Source: Myxococcales bacterium
GTDB taxonomy: Bacteria > Myxococcota_A > Polyangia > Haliangiales > Haliangiaceae
Length of the DNA stretch: 64,000 nucleotides
Reading direction: 5' to 3'
Assembly (NCBI GenBank): GCA_947483555.1
Contig: CANKMW010000033.1
Span: forward strand, 18,703 to 82,702
Below, piece after piece: positions 38,501-48,400 of the stretch. Position 1 is the stretch's first letter; each line of letters begins with the position of its first letter. The notes under the pieces are model-generated. The model made no database searches, had not been told where the DNA came from, and worked only from the letters and a program-made list of their open reading frames with translations. The position numbers and the translations under genes were made by a program.

Positions 38501-39212
38501 GACCCGGACCGGCAACCGCTACACCGCGGTCACGTTGCGGTGCGGATTCCCGGTCGCCTGGCTCGCCCGCCTCGATCCGGATGACATCGAGGGCGAGATC
38601 GTGGACGCGCTGGCGTCGTGGACCTCGCCGGGGGGCGCCAAGCAACTCCAGCACATGCTCGCGCTGTGCTCGCGGGTCGATCTCGCCCTGTACCGCGGCG
38701 ATCCGGAGGCGGCGACCCCGCTGCTCGAGGACGAGCTGGGCCCGGTCCGGCGCGCCATGCTCGATCGCGCGCCGGTCTTCGATCTGCTGCTCCGCGCCAC
38801 CTTGGCCCGCCACGCCCTGGCCTGCGCCGCCGGCGCGCCGCGCGGGAGCGATCGGCGGCGCGCCTGCCTGGCGGAGGCGCGCCGCATCGTGCGACGATTT
38901 CGACGCTCGCAGATGCCGCTGATGCGAGCCTGCTCCATCATGATCGCCGCCAGCATCGCCGAGCTCGAGGGCGATACCGACCGCGCCGCCGACGGCTACC
39001 GTGACGCGCTCGCCGCCTTCGATCGAACCGAGACCTACCTGTACGCCCACGCGGCGCGCAACCGCCTGGGCAACCTGGTGGGCGGCGATGCGGGCGCGGC
39101 CTTGCGCGCGACCGCGCATCACTGGATGGCGCGGCAAGGCGTCCGCCAGCCGGCGACGATGCTCGACATGCTGCTGCCCGGACCGAGTCGTACGAGCGCG
39201 CCGATCACCTGA
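35534..39212 (+). pseudogene. Ser/Thr kinase with AAA ATPase and TPR tail, frameshifted near 37.28 kb
   Basis: Residues 1-580 are intact: GAGGMGVVYEAE, VALKTI, HRDVKPPN near residue 174, DFGLVAE near 195, MAPEQC, Walker A APSGMGKSALV near 356 and Walker B FFLDDMQW near 478. After RFLHG the frame turns to a stop-free but meaningless stretch, while the frame one base over continues as AVLAVAGEPLAQRALALA through to 39212. Compared with the intact paralogue at 45468, about 24 residues linking the ATPase to the C-terminal domain are missing, and the deletion is not a multiple of three. So it is a frameshifted gene, unless the assembly is wrong at this point. Confidence 0.8.
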
Positions 39213-39248
39213 CTCGACTCGTGAACGCCTGACTGGAGGACGCTGCCC

Positions 39249-40649
39249 GTGTTCGACCCCACCCGTTACGCTTCGCGCGCCCTGACGATTGCCGCTGAAT
39301 TGGTGGCAGACGATGAAAGTGTCGACCGGCTGCGATCCGTCCTGCAGGTGATCCACGATGATCTCACCGGCAACAACACCAGCAAGCAGAAGCAACGCCC
39401 CGTGGTCCGCGAAGGACAAGCGGTCCGCAACGACATCTTCCTGCCCGGCTTGCTCGCGGACGACACCCACTTCATGCGCTTCGTGATCGTCGACGACAAG
39501 CTCGGCCCCGCCGACAACCAGCTGCCGCTGGTGCTGGTCTGGGAGAGCAACCACGACGGCGATCCCGACGACTACTTGCGCAACGTGCTGGCCCGGGCGT
39601 CGCAGCCGGATGCGGTCCTCGACTTCGATCGGGTGTTCGGCGCCTGCATCGGCTACCCGGCGATGGCCAGCGGCGACGCCTGGGTGGAATGGATGCTCGA
39701 GCACTCGCTGCGCGCCGAGGCGTTCTACTCCGGCTATCGCGGCGTGCCCAAGACCAAGGTCAAGGCCGCCGGCCGAGTCCACGAGGTCATCCGCACCTAC
39801 CTCGATGAACACCGGCTGAGCCTGACGACCAGGACGCCGATCGAGGTCCACGACGAGATCCGCCGTCACCTGGAGAGCACGCCGGCGGGCCTGGAGCCAG
39901 GTGACCTCGAACCGGCGGTCGAACGCGGCCTCGGCTTCACGCTCCGCAAGTGGGCGACCCTGGTCCTCATCGGCGCCGCCGTCCTGCTGCTCGCGCTCCC
40001 GCTCCTGCCGCTCACCCTGGCCTGGTACGCCGTCCTGCGCCGCCGGGAAGCGAGCGACAAACCCGACACGTCGAACCGCGCCGTGCACGGCATGCCCGAC
40101 CTGATCGCCGTCGAAGACCGCATCGTCCAGAACCAGCTCACCCACCTGGTCGACATCAAGCCCGGGTACTTTCGTTACTTCACGCAGCGAGTCGTGTTGC
40201 TGGCCATCGATCAGCTGGCTCGGATCTGGTTCGTGCACGGCGAGCTGGGCGGCATCAGCAGCATCCATTTTGCCCGCTGGGTCATCCTCCACGATCGCCG
40301 CGACGTCGAATCGAAACGCCGCCGTCACCGCCTCATCTTCTTCTCCAACTACGACTTCAGCTGGGACAGCTACCTCGGCGAGTTCGTCGATCGGGCGGCG
40401 GGCGGCCTGACCGCGGTGTGGTCGAACACCGTCGGCTACCCGCGAACCAAGAACTTGATCCACGACGGCGCCGACGACGAGGAGACCTTCAAGCAATGGG
40501 CCCGTGACCGCCAGATCGCGTCGCAGGTGTGGTGGAGCGGCGTGCGCTACTCGAGCGTCGACAACATCAACAACGACATCGCCGTCCACCGCGGCGCCGT
40601 GCGCGCGCTCGAACCCGAGGACCTCCCGCGCTGGTTGGTCCGCCTGTGA
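39249..40649 (+). CDS. Membrane protein with duplicated domain, partner of DyP peroxidase
   Basis: 466 residues I do not recognise. Residues about 72-190 (HFMRFVIVDD, LVLVWESNHDGDPDDYL, GACIGYP) and residues about 335-460 (HFARWVILHDRR, IFFSNYDFSWDSYL, SNTVGYP) line up as an internal duplication, with similar spacing and the later YSGYRG / WWSGVRY pair. Between them is one hydrophobic helix near residue 240. The pattern of strands resembles the ferredoxin-like halves of DyP/chlorite-dismutase proteins, but no haem ligand is evident. GTG 39249 follows GGAGGA by 8 nt. The next gene, DyP, starts 55 nt after its stop. Confidence 0.8.
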   Translation: MFDPTRYASRALTIAAELVADDESVDRLRSVLQVIHDDLTGNNTSKQKQRPVVREGQAVRNDIFLPGLLADDTHFMRFVIVDDKLGPADNQLPLVLVWESNHDGDPDDYLRNVLARASQPDAVLDFDRVFGACIGYPAMASGDAWVEWMLEHSLRAEAFYSGYRGVPKTKVKAAGRVHEVIRTYLDEHRLSLTTRTPIEVHDEIRRHLESTPAGLEPGDLEPAVERGLGFTLRKWATLVLIGAAVLLLALPLLPLTLAWYAVLRRREASDKPDTSNRAVHGMPDLIAVEDRIVQNQLTHLVDIKPGYFRYFTQRVVLLAIDQLARIWFVHGELGGISSIHFARWVILHDRRDVESKRRRHRLIFFSNYDFSWDSYLGEFVDRAAGGLTAVWSNTVGYPRTKNLIHDGADDEETFKQWARDRQIASQVWWSGVRYSSVDNINNDIAVHRGAVRALEPEDLPRWLVRL

Positions 40650-40704
40650 TTCCTTGCGCTGGGCGGTACCCGTTGCTTGGGCCTCTTCATCCCCGGAGCC
40701 TGCC

Positions 40705-42390
40705 GTGAGCTCGATCGATCCTGAAGCTGTCCCCGATACCCTCGACGGCGCCGACCTGGCGCAGATCCAGGCGCTCCTGTTCCGCGGCTGGGCGCGGAAG
40801 TTCCGCTGGTCCTCGTTCCTGTTCGTCGAGGTTCCCGACGATCCGGACGCCGCGCGAGCATGGCTACGCGACGTGCGCGGCGACATCGCGTGGGCCGGCG
40901 GTCCCGGTCCCGAACAGCTGGCGGTCGCCGGCGGTCAGGTGCCCGGACGCCTGCAGGTCGCGTTCACCACCAAGGGCCTGCGCAAGCTCGGCCTCGATCC
41001 CCAGATCGTCCAGCGCTTCCCGTTCGAGGCCAAGGCCGGCATGGAACGGCGCGCCCGCGTGCTCGGCGATCCTGTCGACGACCAGCGCGCCGCCGACGAC
41101 CTCGAGTCGCTGGAGCAGTTCGAGACCAACAAGCCGACCCCGACCGACTGGAAGGACCAGACCCGGGGCGGGATCGACTTGTCCGCGTGCGACGCGATGC
41201 TGCTGCTCTACGCGACGACGCGCAAGGATCGCCAGGCGATCGACCTTGCCCAGCGGGCGCTGATCAAGCGCTTTCGCGGCCGGCCGATGGCCAGCGAGCT
41301 CAGCTCGCGGTGGCTGGAGCGCGAGCCGTTCGGGTTCGCCGATGGTGTGTCGCAGCCGGCGATCAAGGGTCAGCCAGACGCGACGACGGTCCCGCCCAGC
41401 GTCAACAACACGATCGCCGCCGGCGAGCTGCTGCTCGGCTACCGCAACGAGTACGGACAGGTGCCCAAGAGCCCGCAGTTCGATGTCGGGCATCCGAAGC
41501 ACGGTGGCTTCGACGTCGGCAAGAACGGCACCTTCCTGGTGTTTCGCAAGCTCGAGCAGGACGTCATCGGTTTCTGGCGCACGTTCGCGAAGCTCGGCAA
41601 GCGGTTCGCCGGACAGCGGGTGGCCGAGGGGCATTCGGTGCCAACCGATCCCGCGGCGGCGGCGCACTGGCTGGCCGCCCGCGCGATGGGCCGATGGACC
41701 AACGGCAACTCGACGATGTCGTGCCCGTTCGCGCCGGGCGAGCAGCGCCTGCCACCCGAGCAGATCAACGCGTTCACGTACGGCGCGGATCCCCATGGCC
41801 TGGCGTGTCCGATCGGTTCCCACGTGCGGCGTGCCAATCCCCGCGACCAGCGCGGCGGTCCCGAGAGCGAGTCGTGGAAGGTGGTCAGGCGGCACCGGAT
41901 CCTGCGCCGCGGCCGTGCCTACGGGCGGTTGTTCGATCCCGACCAGCTGCTGCGCAAGCTGCTCGCCGAGGACACCATCACCGACGACGCGATCGCCGCC
42001 CACGCCGCCATCGCCAGCGAACCCGAAGCCGGCGACGAGGCCAGCGCGGAGGCCGGCGACGACGACCAGACCCGCAGCGGGCTCCTGTTCGTGTGCTTGC
42101 AAGCCAGCATCACCCACGGCTTCGAGTTCGTGCAGCAGATCTGGAACAACAACCCCGGCTTCCACGGCGTGTTCCAGGAACCCGATCTGGTGGCGGGACC
42201 GGGCGGCAGCCGGTTCTCGATCCCGGCCGAGCCGGTCCGACTACGTCTCGACAATCCGTCGCCGGTCCCCGCGGCCCCCGACCAGGACGAGGACGAGCGA
42301 CTCGGGATGCCGCGCTTCGTCATCCCGCGCGGCGGCGGCTATTTCTTCGTGCCATCGCGCGCCACGATCGATCTGCTCGTCGACGGTTGA
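40705..42390 (+). CDS. DyP-type haem peroxidase
   Basis: 561 residues. The DyP signatures are present: FGFADGVSQP near residue 210, the proximal haem-His region CPIGSHVRRANPRD near 372 and the downstream RRGRAYG. This oxidises dyes or lignin-like phenolics with peroxide; in vivo substrate unknown. It is longer than many DyPs because of an acidic insert near residue 440 (ASEPEAGDEASAEAGDD). No signal peptide or encapsulin-targeting tail is obvious. GTG 40705 has GGAG about 8 nt upstream. It is probably an operon with 39249. A palindrome overlaps its stop codon. Confidence 0.95.
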   Translation: MSSIDPEAVPDTLDGADLAQIQALLFRGWARKFRWSSFLFVEVPDDPDAARAWLRDVRGDIAWAGGPGPEQLAVAGGQVPGRLQVAFTTKGLRKLGLDPQIVQRFPFEAKAGMERRARVLGDPVDDQRAADDLESLEQFETNKPTPTDWKDQTRGGIDLSACDAMLLLYATTRKDRQAIDLAQRALIKRFRGRPMASELSSRWLEREPFGFADGVSQPAIKGQPDATTVPPSVNNTIAAGELLLGYRNEYGQVPKSPQFDVGHPKHGGFDVGKNGTFLVFRKLEQDVIGFWRTFAKLGKRFAGQRVAEGHSVPTDPAAAAHWLAARAMGRWTNGNSTMSCPFAPGEQRLPPEQINAFTYGADPHGLACPIGSHVRRANPRDQRGGPESESWKVVRRHRILRRGRAYGRLFDPDQLLRKLLAEDTITDDAIAAHAAIASEPEAGDEASAEAGDDDQTRSGLLFVCLQASITHGFEFVQQIWNNNPGFHGVFQEPDLVAGPGGSRFSIPAEPVRLRLDNPSPVPAAPDQDEDERLGMPRFVIPRGGGYFFVPSRATIDLLVDG

Positions 42391-42409
42391 TCAACCGCGG
42401 GTGATCAAC

Positions 42410-42425
42410 CGAGTGTGATCACTCG
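42410..42425. terminator. Hairpin between convergent DyP and methyltransferase genes
   Basis: CGAGTG-TGAT-CACTCG, next to a 12-bp palindrome (GGTTGATCAACC at 42385). It could act as a bidirectional terminator; there is no long T-tract. Confidence 0.4.
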
Positions 42426-43219
42426 ACCACGGCCGGCGACCGCGGCACACCGTGAAAGTAGTAGCCGCGACCACCGAACGGGTACCGGTACGTGCCGTAG
42501 GTCCAGCGAAACCGGTCGCCGAGCGGCGCCACCATCTGGCGCAGGTCGGACTCCTCGTAGATGCGCATCGTCGAGACCAACCCGTCCCAGGTGCCGGCGA
42601 GGAGCGCGATCGGCGTCGCCCAGACCAGCAGCGCCTTGGCCAGCCGATCCTTGGTCGCCAGGAGTGGCTCCGCATAGAGCGCGGCCAGTCCGGCGGGACC
42701 GAACGCGAGGAAGCTGAGCGGATTGCGGACCAGCGCTTCGGAGATGAAGATGCCGCGCGAGCCGGCGACCGCATCGGCGAGGATGGCGCGGGCCAGCGAT
42801 GGCGAGAAGTGGTGGAACGCGTTGATCACGACCCGGGCCCGGCCCTCGGAGAGCGATCGCGGGATCGCGGTGGCGTCGACCGGATCCTCGACGAAGTCGA
42901 TCACGCCCGGGTGCTCGGCGCGAACCGCGGTCCACGCCGCCGGGCGCGGGAACAGATCGGTCAACAGGAAGCGCGGCGCGGCACCGCGCGCGCCGAGCTC
43001 GGTGGCCAGCGTCGACGCCGGACCGCCGGCGCCGGCGCACAGGTCGAGCACCTCGTCGGTGCCGGCGGCGGTGAGGAAGCCGCGGAACGGTTCGACCAGC
43101 CCGCGCAGCATGCGGCCCCAGCGCAACGATCGTGACAGACTCTCGACGATGACGTCGCGCAGCGCCGCCGGGGTCGCCGCCAGATCGTTGAACTCGACCA
43201 GATGAAGCCGTGGAAGCAT
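42419..43219 (-). CDS. SAM-dependent class I methyltransferase
   Basis: 266 residues. The SAM-binding motif I reads EVLDLCAGAGGPASTLA near residue 52, with LLTDLFPRP and VINAFHHFSP following as motifs II-III. The acceptor cannot be predicted. The C-terminal half is hydrophobic and could contact a membrane or lipid substrate (ALLVWATPIALLAG). ATG 43219 is chosen over 43295 because the domain starts there; neither has a clear ribosome site. It is divergent from the FG-GAP lipoprotein gene. Confidence 0.85.
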   Translation of the reverse strand: MLPRLHLVEFNDLAATPAALRDVIVESLSRSLRWGRMLRGLVEPFRGFLTAAGTDEVLDLCAGAGGPASTLATELGARGAAPRFLLTDLFPRPAAWTAVRAEHPGVIDFVEDPVDATAIPRSLSEGRARVVINAFHHFSPSLARAILADAVAGSRGIFISEALVRNPLSFLAFGPAGLAALYAEPLLATKDRLAKALLVWATPIALLAGTWDGLVSTMRIYEESDLRQMVAPLGDRFRWTYGTYRYPFGGRGYYFHGVPRSPAVVE

Positions 43220-43288
43220 CGCGGACAGGGTCGCGCCGATGGCCCGACCGCGCAAGCCGGTGGTGCGGGCCCGGCCGGCGTGATGCGG

Positions 43289-43294
43289 TAGCAT
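43289..43294 (+). promoter_or_regulatory. -10-like TAGCAT, 6 nt before ATG 43301
   Basis: Fits a leaderless transcript for the FG-GAP lipoprotein. Confidence 0.45.
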
Positions 43295-43300
43295 CGACGC

Positions 43301-44905
43301 ATGCGGCGCATTGCAGCTCTGGTCGTGCTCGCGGGGTGTGGCGGCGACGGCGACGGTGATGGCGGACCCGATGCGCCGCCGCTGCCGCTGCCCAGCCCGA
43401 GCTGCACCCCGGCGCCGGCGGGCGGCTCGGCGACGGTGGCGGCGCCGACGCTCGCCTACACGCTGGCCGATCGCTGGCACGAGGGCTGGCTCGCGTCGCC
43501 GGCGATCGCCGACCTCGACGGCGACGGCACCCCGGAGATCATCGCGCCCCGCGACGAGCTGTTGCTGGTCTGGCACGTCGCCGCGGGTGGCAGCGGGACG
43601 GTCGCGTGGCGAGCCGCGACCGGCGGTCGCATCTGGTCGTCACCGGTGGTCGCGGACCTGTTGCCAGGGCGGCCGGGGCTCGAGGTCGCGATCGCCTCGC
43701 GCGGTCAGCTGTTCGCGTTCGACGCCGCCGGCACCGCGCTGCCCAACTTCCCGGTCACCTGGCGCGACGAGCTGCGCACGCTGGGCGCCGGCGACATCGA
43801 CGGCGACGGCGCCCTCGAGCTGGTGGTGGTCACCAACGATCCGCTCGACGGCACCAACCGCCGCGACATCGTCATGGCCTACGAGGCCAACGGCAGCGTG
43901 GTCACCGGGTTCCCGCCCAACACCGGCGGCGCCGCCGGCTGCGACGACGCCTGCTACGTCACCGGCGGCTACGACCAGAACCTGGCCATCGGCGACGTCG
44001 ATGGCGACGACCGCGTCGACATCTTCGCGCCCCACGACAACGCCTACGCGTCGCTGCACGCCGGCACCGGCCGCGCCTTCGACGCCGCCCCGATCTTCGA
44101 CGGCCGCACCAAGTTCAGCGGCATCCGCATGATGGTCGACTACCGGCTGGCGCAACAGGGCTACGCCGATGACGAGGCGGTCGACGAGCAGGGCCACTTC
44201 ACCAACTCGGCGCCGGCGATCGCCGACCTCGACGGCGACGGCACCGCCGAGCTCATCCTGCTCGGGTCGGTGCAGAACACGGCCCAGAACGACCGCGAGC
44301 GCGGGGTCGCGTTGTGGGTCCTGCACCACGACGGCACGCGGCCGCCGGGGTGGGAGGCGCCGCCGCGCTTCGGCGACTTCCTGTCCGGGCTGTGGGACTA
44401 CGGCGACAACGTCGTCGGCATCACCAACCAGCCGACCGTGGTCGAGCTCGATCCGGCGCGCGCCGGCAAGGAGATCGTGTTCGCGGGCTTCGATGGCCGC
44501 ATCCACGCCGTCGACGCCCGGGCCCAGACGGTGTGGAACACCGCGTACACCACCAGCGCGACGGTGGCGACCGGCGGCGTGGTGGTCGCCGACCTGTCCG
44601 GCGACGGGGTACCGGAGATCGTGTTCGCCACCTACTCGACCGGCGGCGGCGGGCACCTGGTCGTCCTCGACGCCGCCGGCAACGAGCTGCACCGCGTGCC
44701 CTTGCCCGACCGCGGCGCCATGCCGGTGCCGACCATCGGCGACGCCGACGGCGACGGCGATCTCGACATCGTGGTCTCGCTCAAGGACGGCGAGGACCGC
44801 GTGCGCCAGGTCCAGGTCTACGAGGTGCCCGGATCGACGGCGAACTGCCTGCTGTGGCCGACCGGGCGCGGCAATTACCGCCGCGACGGCTACTTGCCGC
44901 CGTGA
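43301..44905 (+). CDS. Lipoprotein with FG-GAP/VCBS calcium-binding repeats
   Basis: 534 residues. A short signal peptide with a lipobox (VVLAGCGG, Cys near 13) is followed by a Gly/Asp/Pro linker. The remaining sequence has six calcium-loop motifs, DLDGDGTPEI, DIDGDGALEL, DVDGDDRVDI, DLDGDGTAEL, DLSGDGVPEI and DADGDGDLDI, spread over about 420 residues in the manner of a beta-propeller of FG-GAP repeats. It is probably a surface adhesion or binding protein. No catalytic motif is seen. Confidence 0.85.
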   Translation: MRRIAALVVLAGCGGDGDGDGGPDAPPLPLPSPSCTPAPAGGSATVAAPTLAYTLADRWHEGWLASPAIADLDGDGTPEIIAPRDELLLVWHVAAGGSGTVAWRAATGGRIWSSPVVADLLPGRPGLEVAIASRGQLFAFDAAGTALPNFPVTWRDELRTLGAGDIDGDGALELVVVTNDPLDGTNRRDIVMAYEANGSVVTGFPPNTGGAAGCDDACYVTGGYDQNLAIGDVDGDDRVDIFAPHDNAYASLHAGTGRAFDAAPIFDGRTKFSGIRMMVDYRLAQQGYADDEAVDEQGHFTNSAPAIADLDGDGTAELILLGSVQNTAQNDRERGVALWVLHHDGTRPPGWEAPPRFGDFLSGLWDYGDNVVGITNQPTVVELDPARAGKEIVFAGFDGRIHAVDARAQTVWNTAYTTSATVATGGVVVADLSGDGVPEIVFATYSTGGGGHLVVLDAAGNELHRVPLPDRGAMPVPTIGDADGDGDLDIVVSLKDGEDRVRQVQVYEVPGSTANCLLWPTGRGNYRRDGYLPP

Positions 44906-44954
44906 GCGATCGGTTTTCTTGCCCGGCTTGGAGGTGAGTCCGACAATATCCTAC

Positions 44955-45386
44955 ATGCGCGACCCGTATGCATGGCTGGATGCGAGGCGCCTCGCCCCGC
45001 GGATCGATGTCGAGACGTTCTGTTCCGAGGTGGTGAGCGGGCACGACCGGCCCGGCCTCGTGATCGACCTGTCGGCGGAGGGCGCCCGCCTCGAGCGGCC
45101 CTACGTCGGTGGGCCGTCGCCGCGCGACATCGTGCTCGAGCTCGAGGTGCCCGAGATCGACGAGGTCATCTGGGTTCGCGGCGAGGTCTGCTTCGATCAG
45201 GTGCGCCAGGCACCGCCTGGTCAGGGTGGCCCACTCGGCCTGCTGCGCACCACCGGGCTGCGCCTGGTCACCGCGGCCGCCCGCGATCTGCGCATGCTGC
45301 GTGACTGCGTCTTCGAACTGCATCGCAACCGTCAGGCCGACACCGACAACGCGCTGCTCGACGCTGCCTGCTACGCGCGGGGCTGA
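44955..45386 (+). CDS. PilZ domain protein
   Basis: 143 residues resembling PilZ: VIDLSAEGARLERP near residue 35 is the D-x-S-x-x-G motif, and LELEVPEIDEVIWVRGEVCF a downstream beta pair. It would bind cyclic-di-GMP. It lies 81 bp upstream of a large kinase-ATPase gene, so the two may share regulation. ATG 44955 versus GTG 44934: neither has an ideal site, and a GGAGGTG lies about 18 nt upstream of the ATG. Confidence 0.75.
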   Translation: MRDPYAWLDARRLAPRIDVETFCSEVVSGHDRPGLVIDLSAEGARLERPYVGGPSPRDIVLELEVPEIDEVIWVRGEVCFDQVRQAPPGQGGPLGLLRTTGLRLVTAAARDLRMLRDCVFELHRNRQADTDNALLDAACYARG

Positions 45387-45453
45387 CGACCCTGAACGAG
45401 GAGCGTGCGGGCGCCCACCGTTCTTACCCGGCCGCATCCAAGGTTCGCTCCGC

Positions 45454-45459
45454 CATAAT
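45454..45459 (+). promoter_or_regulatory. -10-like CATAAT, 8 nt before ATG 45468
   Basis: Five of six bases match TATAAT. Consistent with a leaderless transcript. Confidence 0.45.
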
Positions 45460-45467
45460 CGACGCGC

Positions 45468-48400
45468 ATGTCGAGCCCGTCGCCGCACTGGCGCGAGGGA
45501 GAGGCGCACGCGCCGGTGTTCACCGGCACGAAGCGGTTCGCGTTGCGGCGAACGCTCGGCGAGGGCGGCATGGGCGTGGTGTACGAGGCGTGGGATCACG
45601 AACGCGGGATGGCGGTCGCGCTCAAGACCCTGCGCCACCTCGACGCCCAGAACCTGTTCCGCCTCAAGTCCGAGTTCCGCATCCACGCCGACATCGAGCA
45701 CCGCAACCTGGTGCGGCTCGGCGAGCTGATGCACGACGCCGGACACTGGTTCTTCACCATGGAGCTGGTCGACGGCAAGAGCATCCGCGACTGGTTCTGG
45801 AGCGAGCCCGACGCCGAGGCGATCGACACCTCCCAGGAGATCGCGCTCGCGTCATCACTGGCGCCGTCGTCGCCAGCGCAGTTCCGCTACGACGAGCGGC
45901 GGGTACGCTCGGGGCTGCGCCAGCTGGCCTCGGGCATCGATGCCTTGCACCGCGCCGGCAAGGTCCACCGCGATCTCAAGCCCTCCAACGTGATGGTCAC
46001 GGCCAAGCATCGGGTCGTGATTCTCGATCTTGGCCTCGCCGCCGAGCTGGCGCCGCGCGACGCCAGCGACAAGACCGCGGTCGGCACCGCCGCGTATGTC
46101 GCGCCCGAGCAAGCGATGAGCGCCGCCGCCAGCCCGGCGTCGGATTGGTACTCGGTCGGCGTCATGCTGTTCGAGGCGCTGACCGGCAAGCTGCCGATCG
46201 ACGGCCTGCCGCTCGAGATCCTGCTGCGCAAGCAGCACCAGCGCCCGTCGGCCGACGCGCTCGTCGACGCGCCGGCCGATCTGGCCGCGCTGTGTCTCGA
46301 CCTGCTCGCGATCGACCCGGCGCTGCGGCCCGACGGCGCCGCGATCCTGGCCCGGCTGGCGGCGCCGCGGCTCAGCACCGAGGATGGTCCGTCGCGTTCG
46401 CCGTTCGTCGGCCGGGTCGCCGAGCTCGACGCGTTATCCCACGCGCTCGCCGACGTCGACGGTGGCGGCGCGGTGACGGTCCGCATCGAGGGCGCGTCGG
46501 GCATCGGCAAGAGCGCGCTGGTCCGCCAGTTCCTCGAACAGGCGGTGCGGGCGCGGCCGGGCGCGCTCATCCTCTCGGGCCGTTGCCACGAGCGCGAGAG
46601 CGTGCCCTACAAGGGGCTGGACGGTGTGGTCGATGCGATCGCGCGCGCCATGATCCTGCTCGAGCTCGGCGATTCGACGCTGCCGCCGCCGGGTGAGACC
46701 GCGGCGCTGGCGCACGTGTTCCCGGTGCTGCTGCGCGTGCCGGCGATCATGCGGGTGTCGGCGACGTTGCCCGAGAACCCGTTCGAGTTGCGGGCCCGCG
46801 CGTTCCGCGGCCTGCGGTTGCTGTTGCGCAAGCTGGCGCTGCGCCGGCTGGTGGTGCTGACCATCGACGACATCCAGTGGGCCGACGCCGACTCGCTGGC
46901 GCTCTTGCGCGAGATCCTGCACGCGCCGGGCGCGCCGCGCCTCATGCTGGTGCTGACGTGGCGTGGCGACTCGCCACCGGCGCTGGCCGGGCCGGTGCGC
47001 GTGATCGAGCTCGAGCGGCTGAGCCAGGCCGAGGCCGAGGGGCTGGTCGCGCTGGTCGCTCCCGACCGGGTCGCCGACGCGGCCGCGCTGGCCACCGCCG
47101 CCGATGGCCACCCGATGTTCCTGCGCGAGCTGTTGCGCCACGCCGCGCCGCCACGCCGGGTCCGGCTCGACGACGCGCTGTGGGCTCGCATCGCGCGCAT
47201 GGACATGTCGGCGCGCCGCATCCTCGAGCTGGTCGCGGTCGCTGGTCGACCGCTGCCACAGTCGCTGGTCATCGACGCGCTCGGCCTCGATCCGCGCAGC
47301 AGCGCCAAATGGCTCGGCGTGCTGCGGGCAGCGGGGCTGGTTCGCACCGGCGGTGCGCGGGGCTCGGATCCGGTCGAGCCCTACCACGACCGGGTGCGCG
47401 CCGCGGTCGTGGCCCGGGTCGCGCCGGCGCGCCGCCGCCGCTACCACGCGCGCCTGGCCGCCGCGCTCACCGCCAGCGGGCTGGTCGACAAGGATCCGCT
47501 GGCGGTCGTGAAGCACCTCGAGGCCGCCGGCCTGACCGAGCAAGCCGGCGACCTGGCCCGCCGCGCCGCGCGGCGCTCGACGCGCGCGCCGCGGTTCGAA
47601 CAGATCGCCGCCTTGTGCGCCGCCGCGCTCCGGCTCGGTGCCGACCACGGCGATCGCGACATCCGCCGCGAGCTCCTGATCGAGGGCGCCGAGGCCCTGG
47701 CCTGCGCCGGTCGCGGCCCCGAGGCCGCCGCCGCGTACCTGCGCGCCGCCGACGAGCTCGATGGCGACGACGGCTTCCATTGCCGCCGCTCGGCGGCCGA
47801 GCAGCTGCTGGTCAGCGGCCACACCGCGGCCGGGCTGGCGATGCTGCGCACCGTGATCGCCGCCGTCGGCGCCCGCTATCCGCGCTCGGCCAGCGCCGCC
47901 CGCCGGGAGCTGATCGCCCGCACCCTGTGGATCGCGGTGCGCGGCACCGACGTCAAGGTCCGCGCGCTCGCCGATCCGCGCCACCTGCGCCGCTACGAGG
48001 TCTACCGCGCCGCGTCGCTCGGCCTCGGCATGGTCGACCCGGTCATCGGCGCGGCCTTCTGCGCGGCCGGCCTCATGTGCGCGCTCCGGATCGGCGATCA
48101 GCGCCGGGTCGCCTACGCGTTGGCCTATCACGCCATGTACGTGGCCGCCGGCGGCGAACGTCACATCAAGCGCGCCCGAGCGATGTGCGTTCGCGCCGCC
48201 GCGCTCGCCACCAGGTGTCGCAGCCGCCTGCTGCTGGCGATCGCCCGCGCCGCCGAGGGCATCGTCGAGTACTTCGCCGGCAATCTGATCCACGCCATCG
48301 ACGTCATGGTCGACGCCGAGGAGCAACTCCGCAACCACACCTACGGCACCACCGGCGAGCTGAATCACCTGCGCATGTTCCTGCTGTTCGCGATGCGCCG

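Noticed and set aside
37293..39212. Separate gene starting at GTG 37293
   Set aside because: There is no ribosome site or -10 box, the product lacks an N-terminal domain, and it continues the paralogue alignment of the upstream kinase, so a frameshift explains it better.
39249..42390. Encapsulin-loaded DyP system
   Set aside because: No encapsulin gene is nearby and the DyP C-terminus (SRATIDLLVDG) has no clear targeting peptide.
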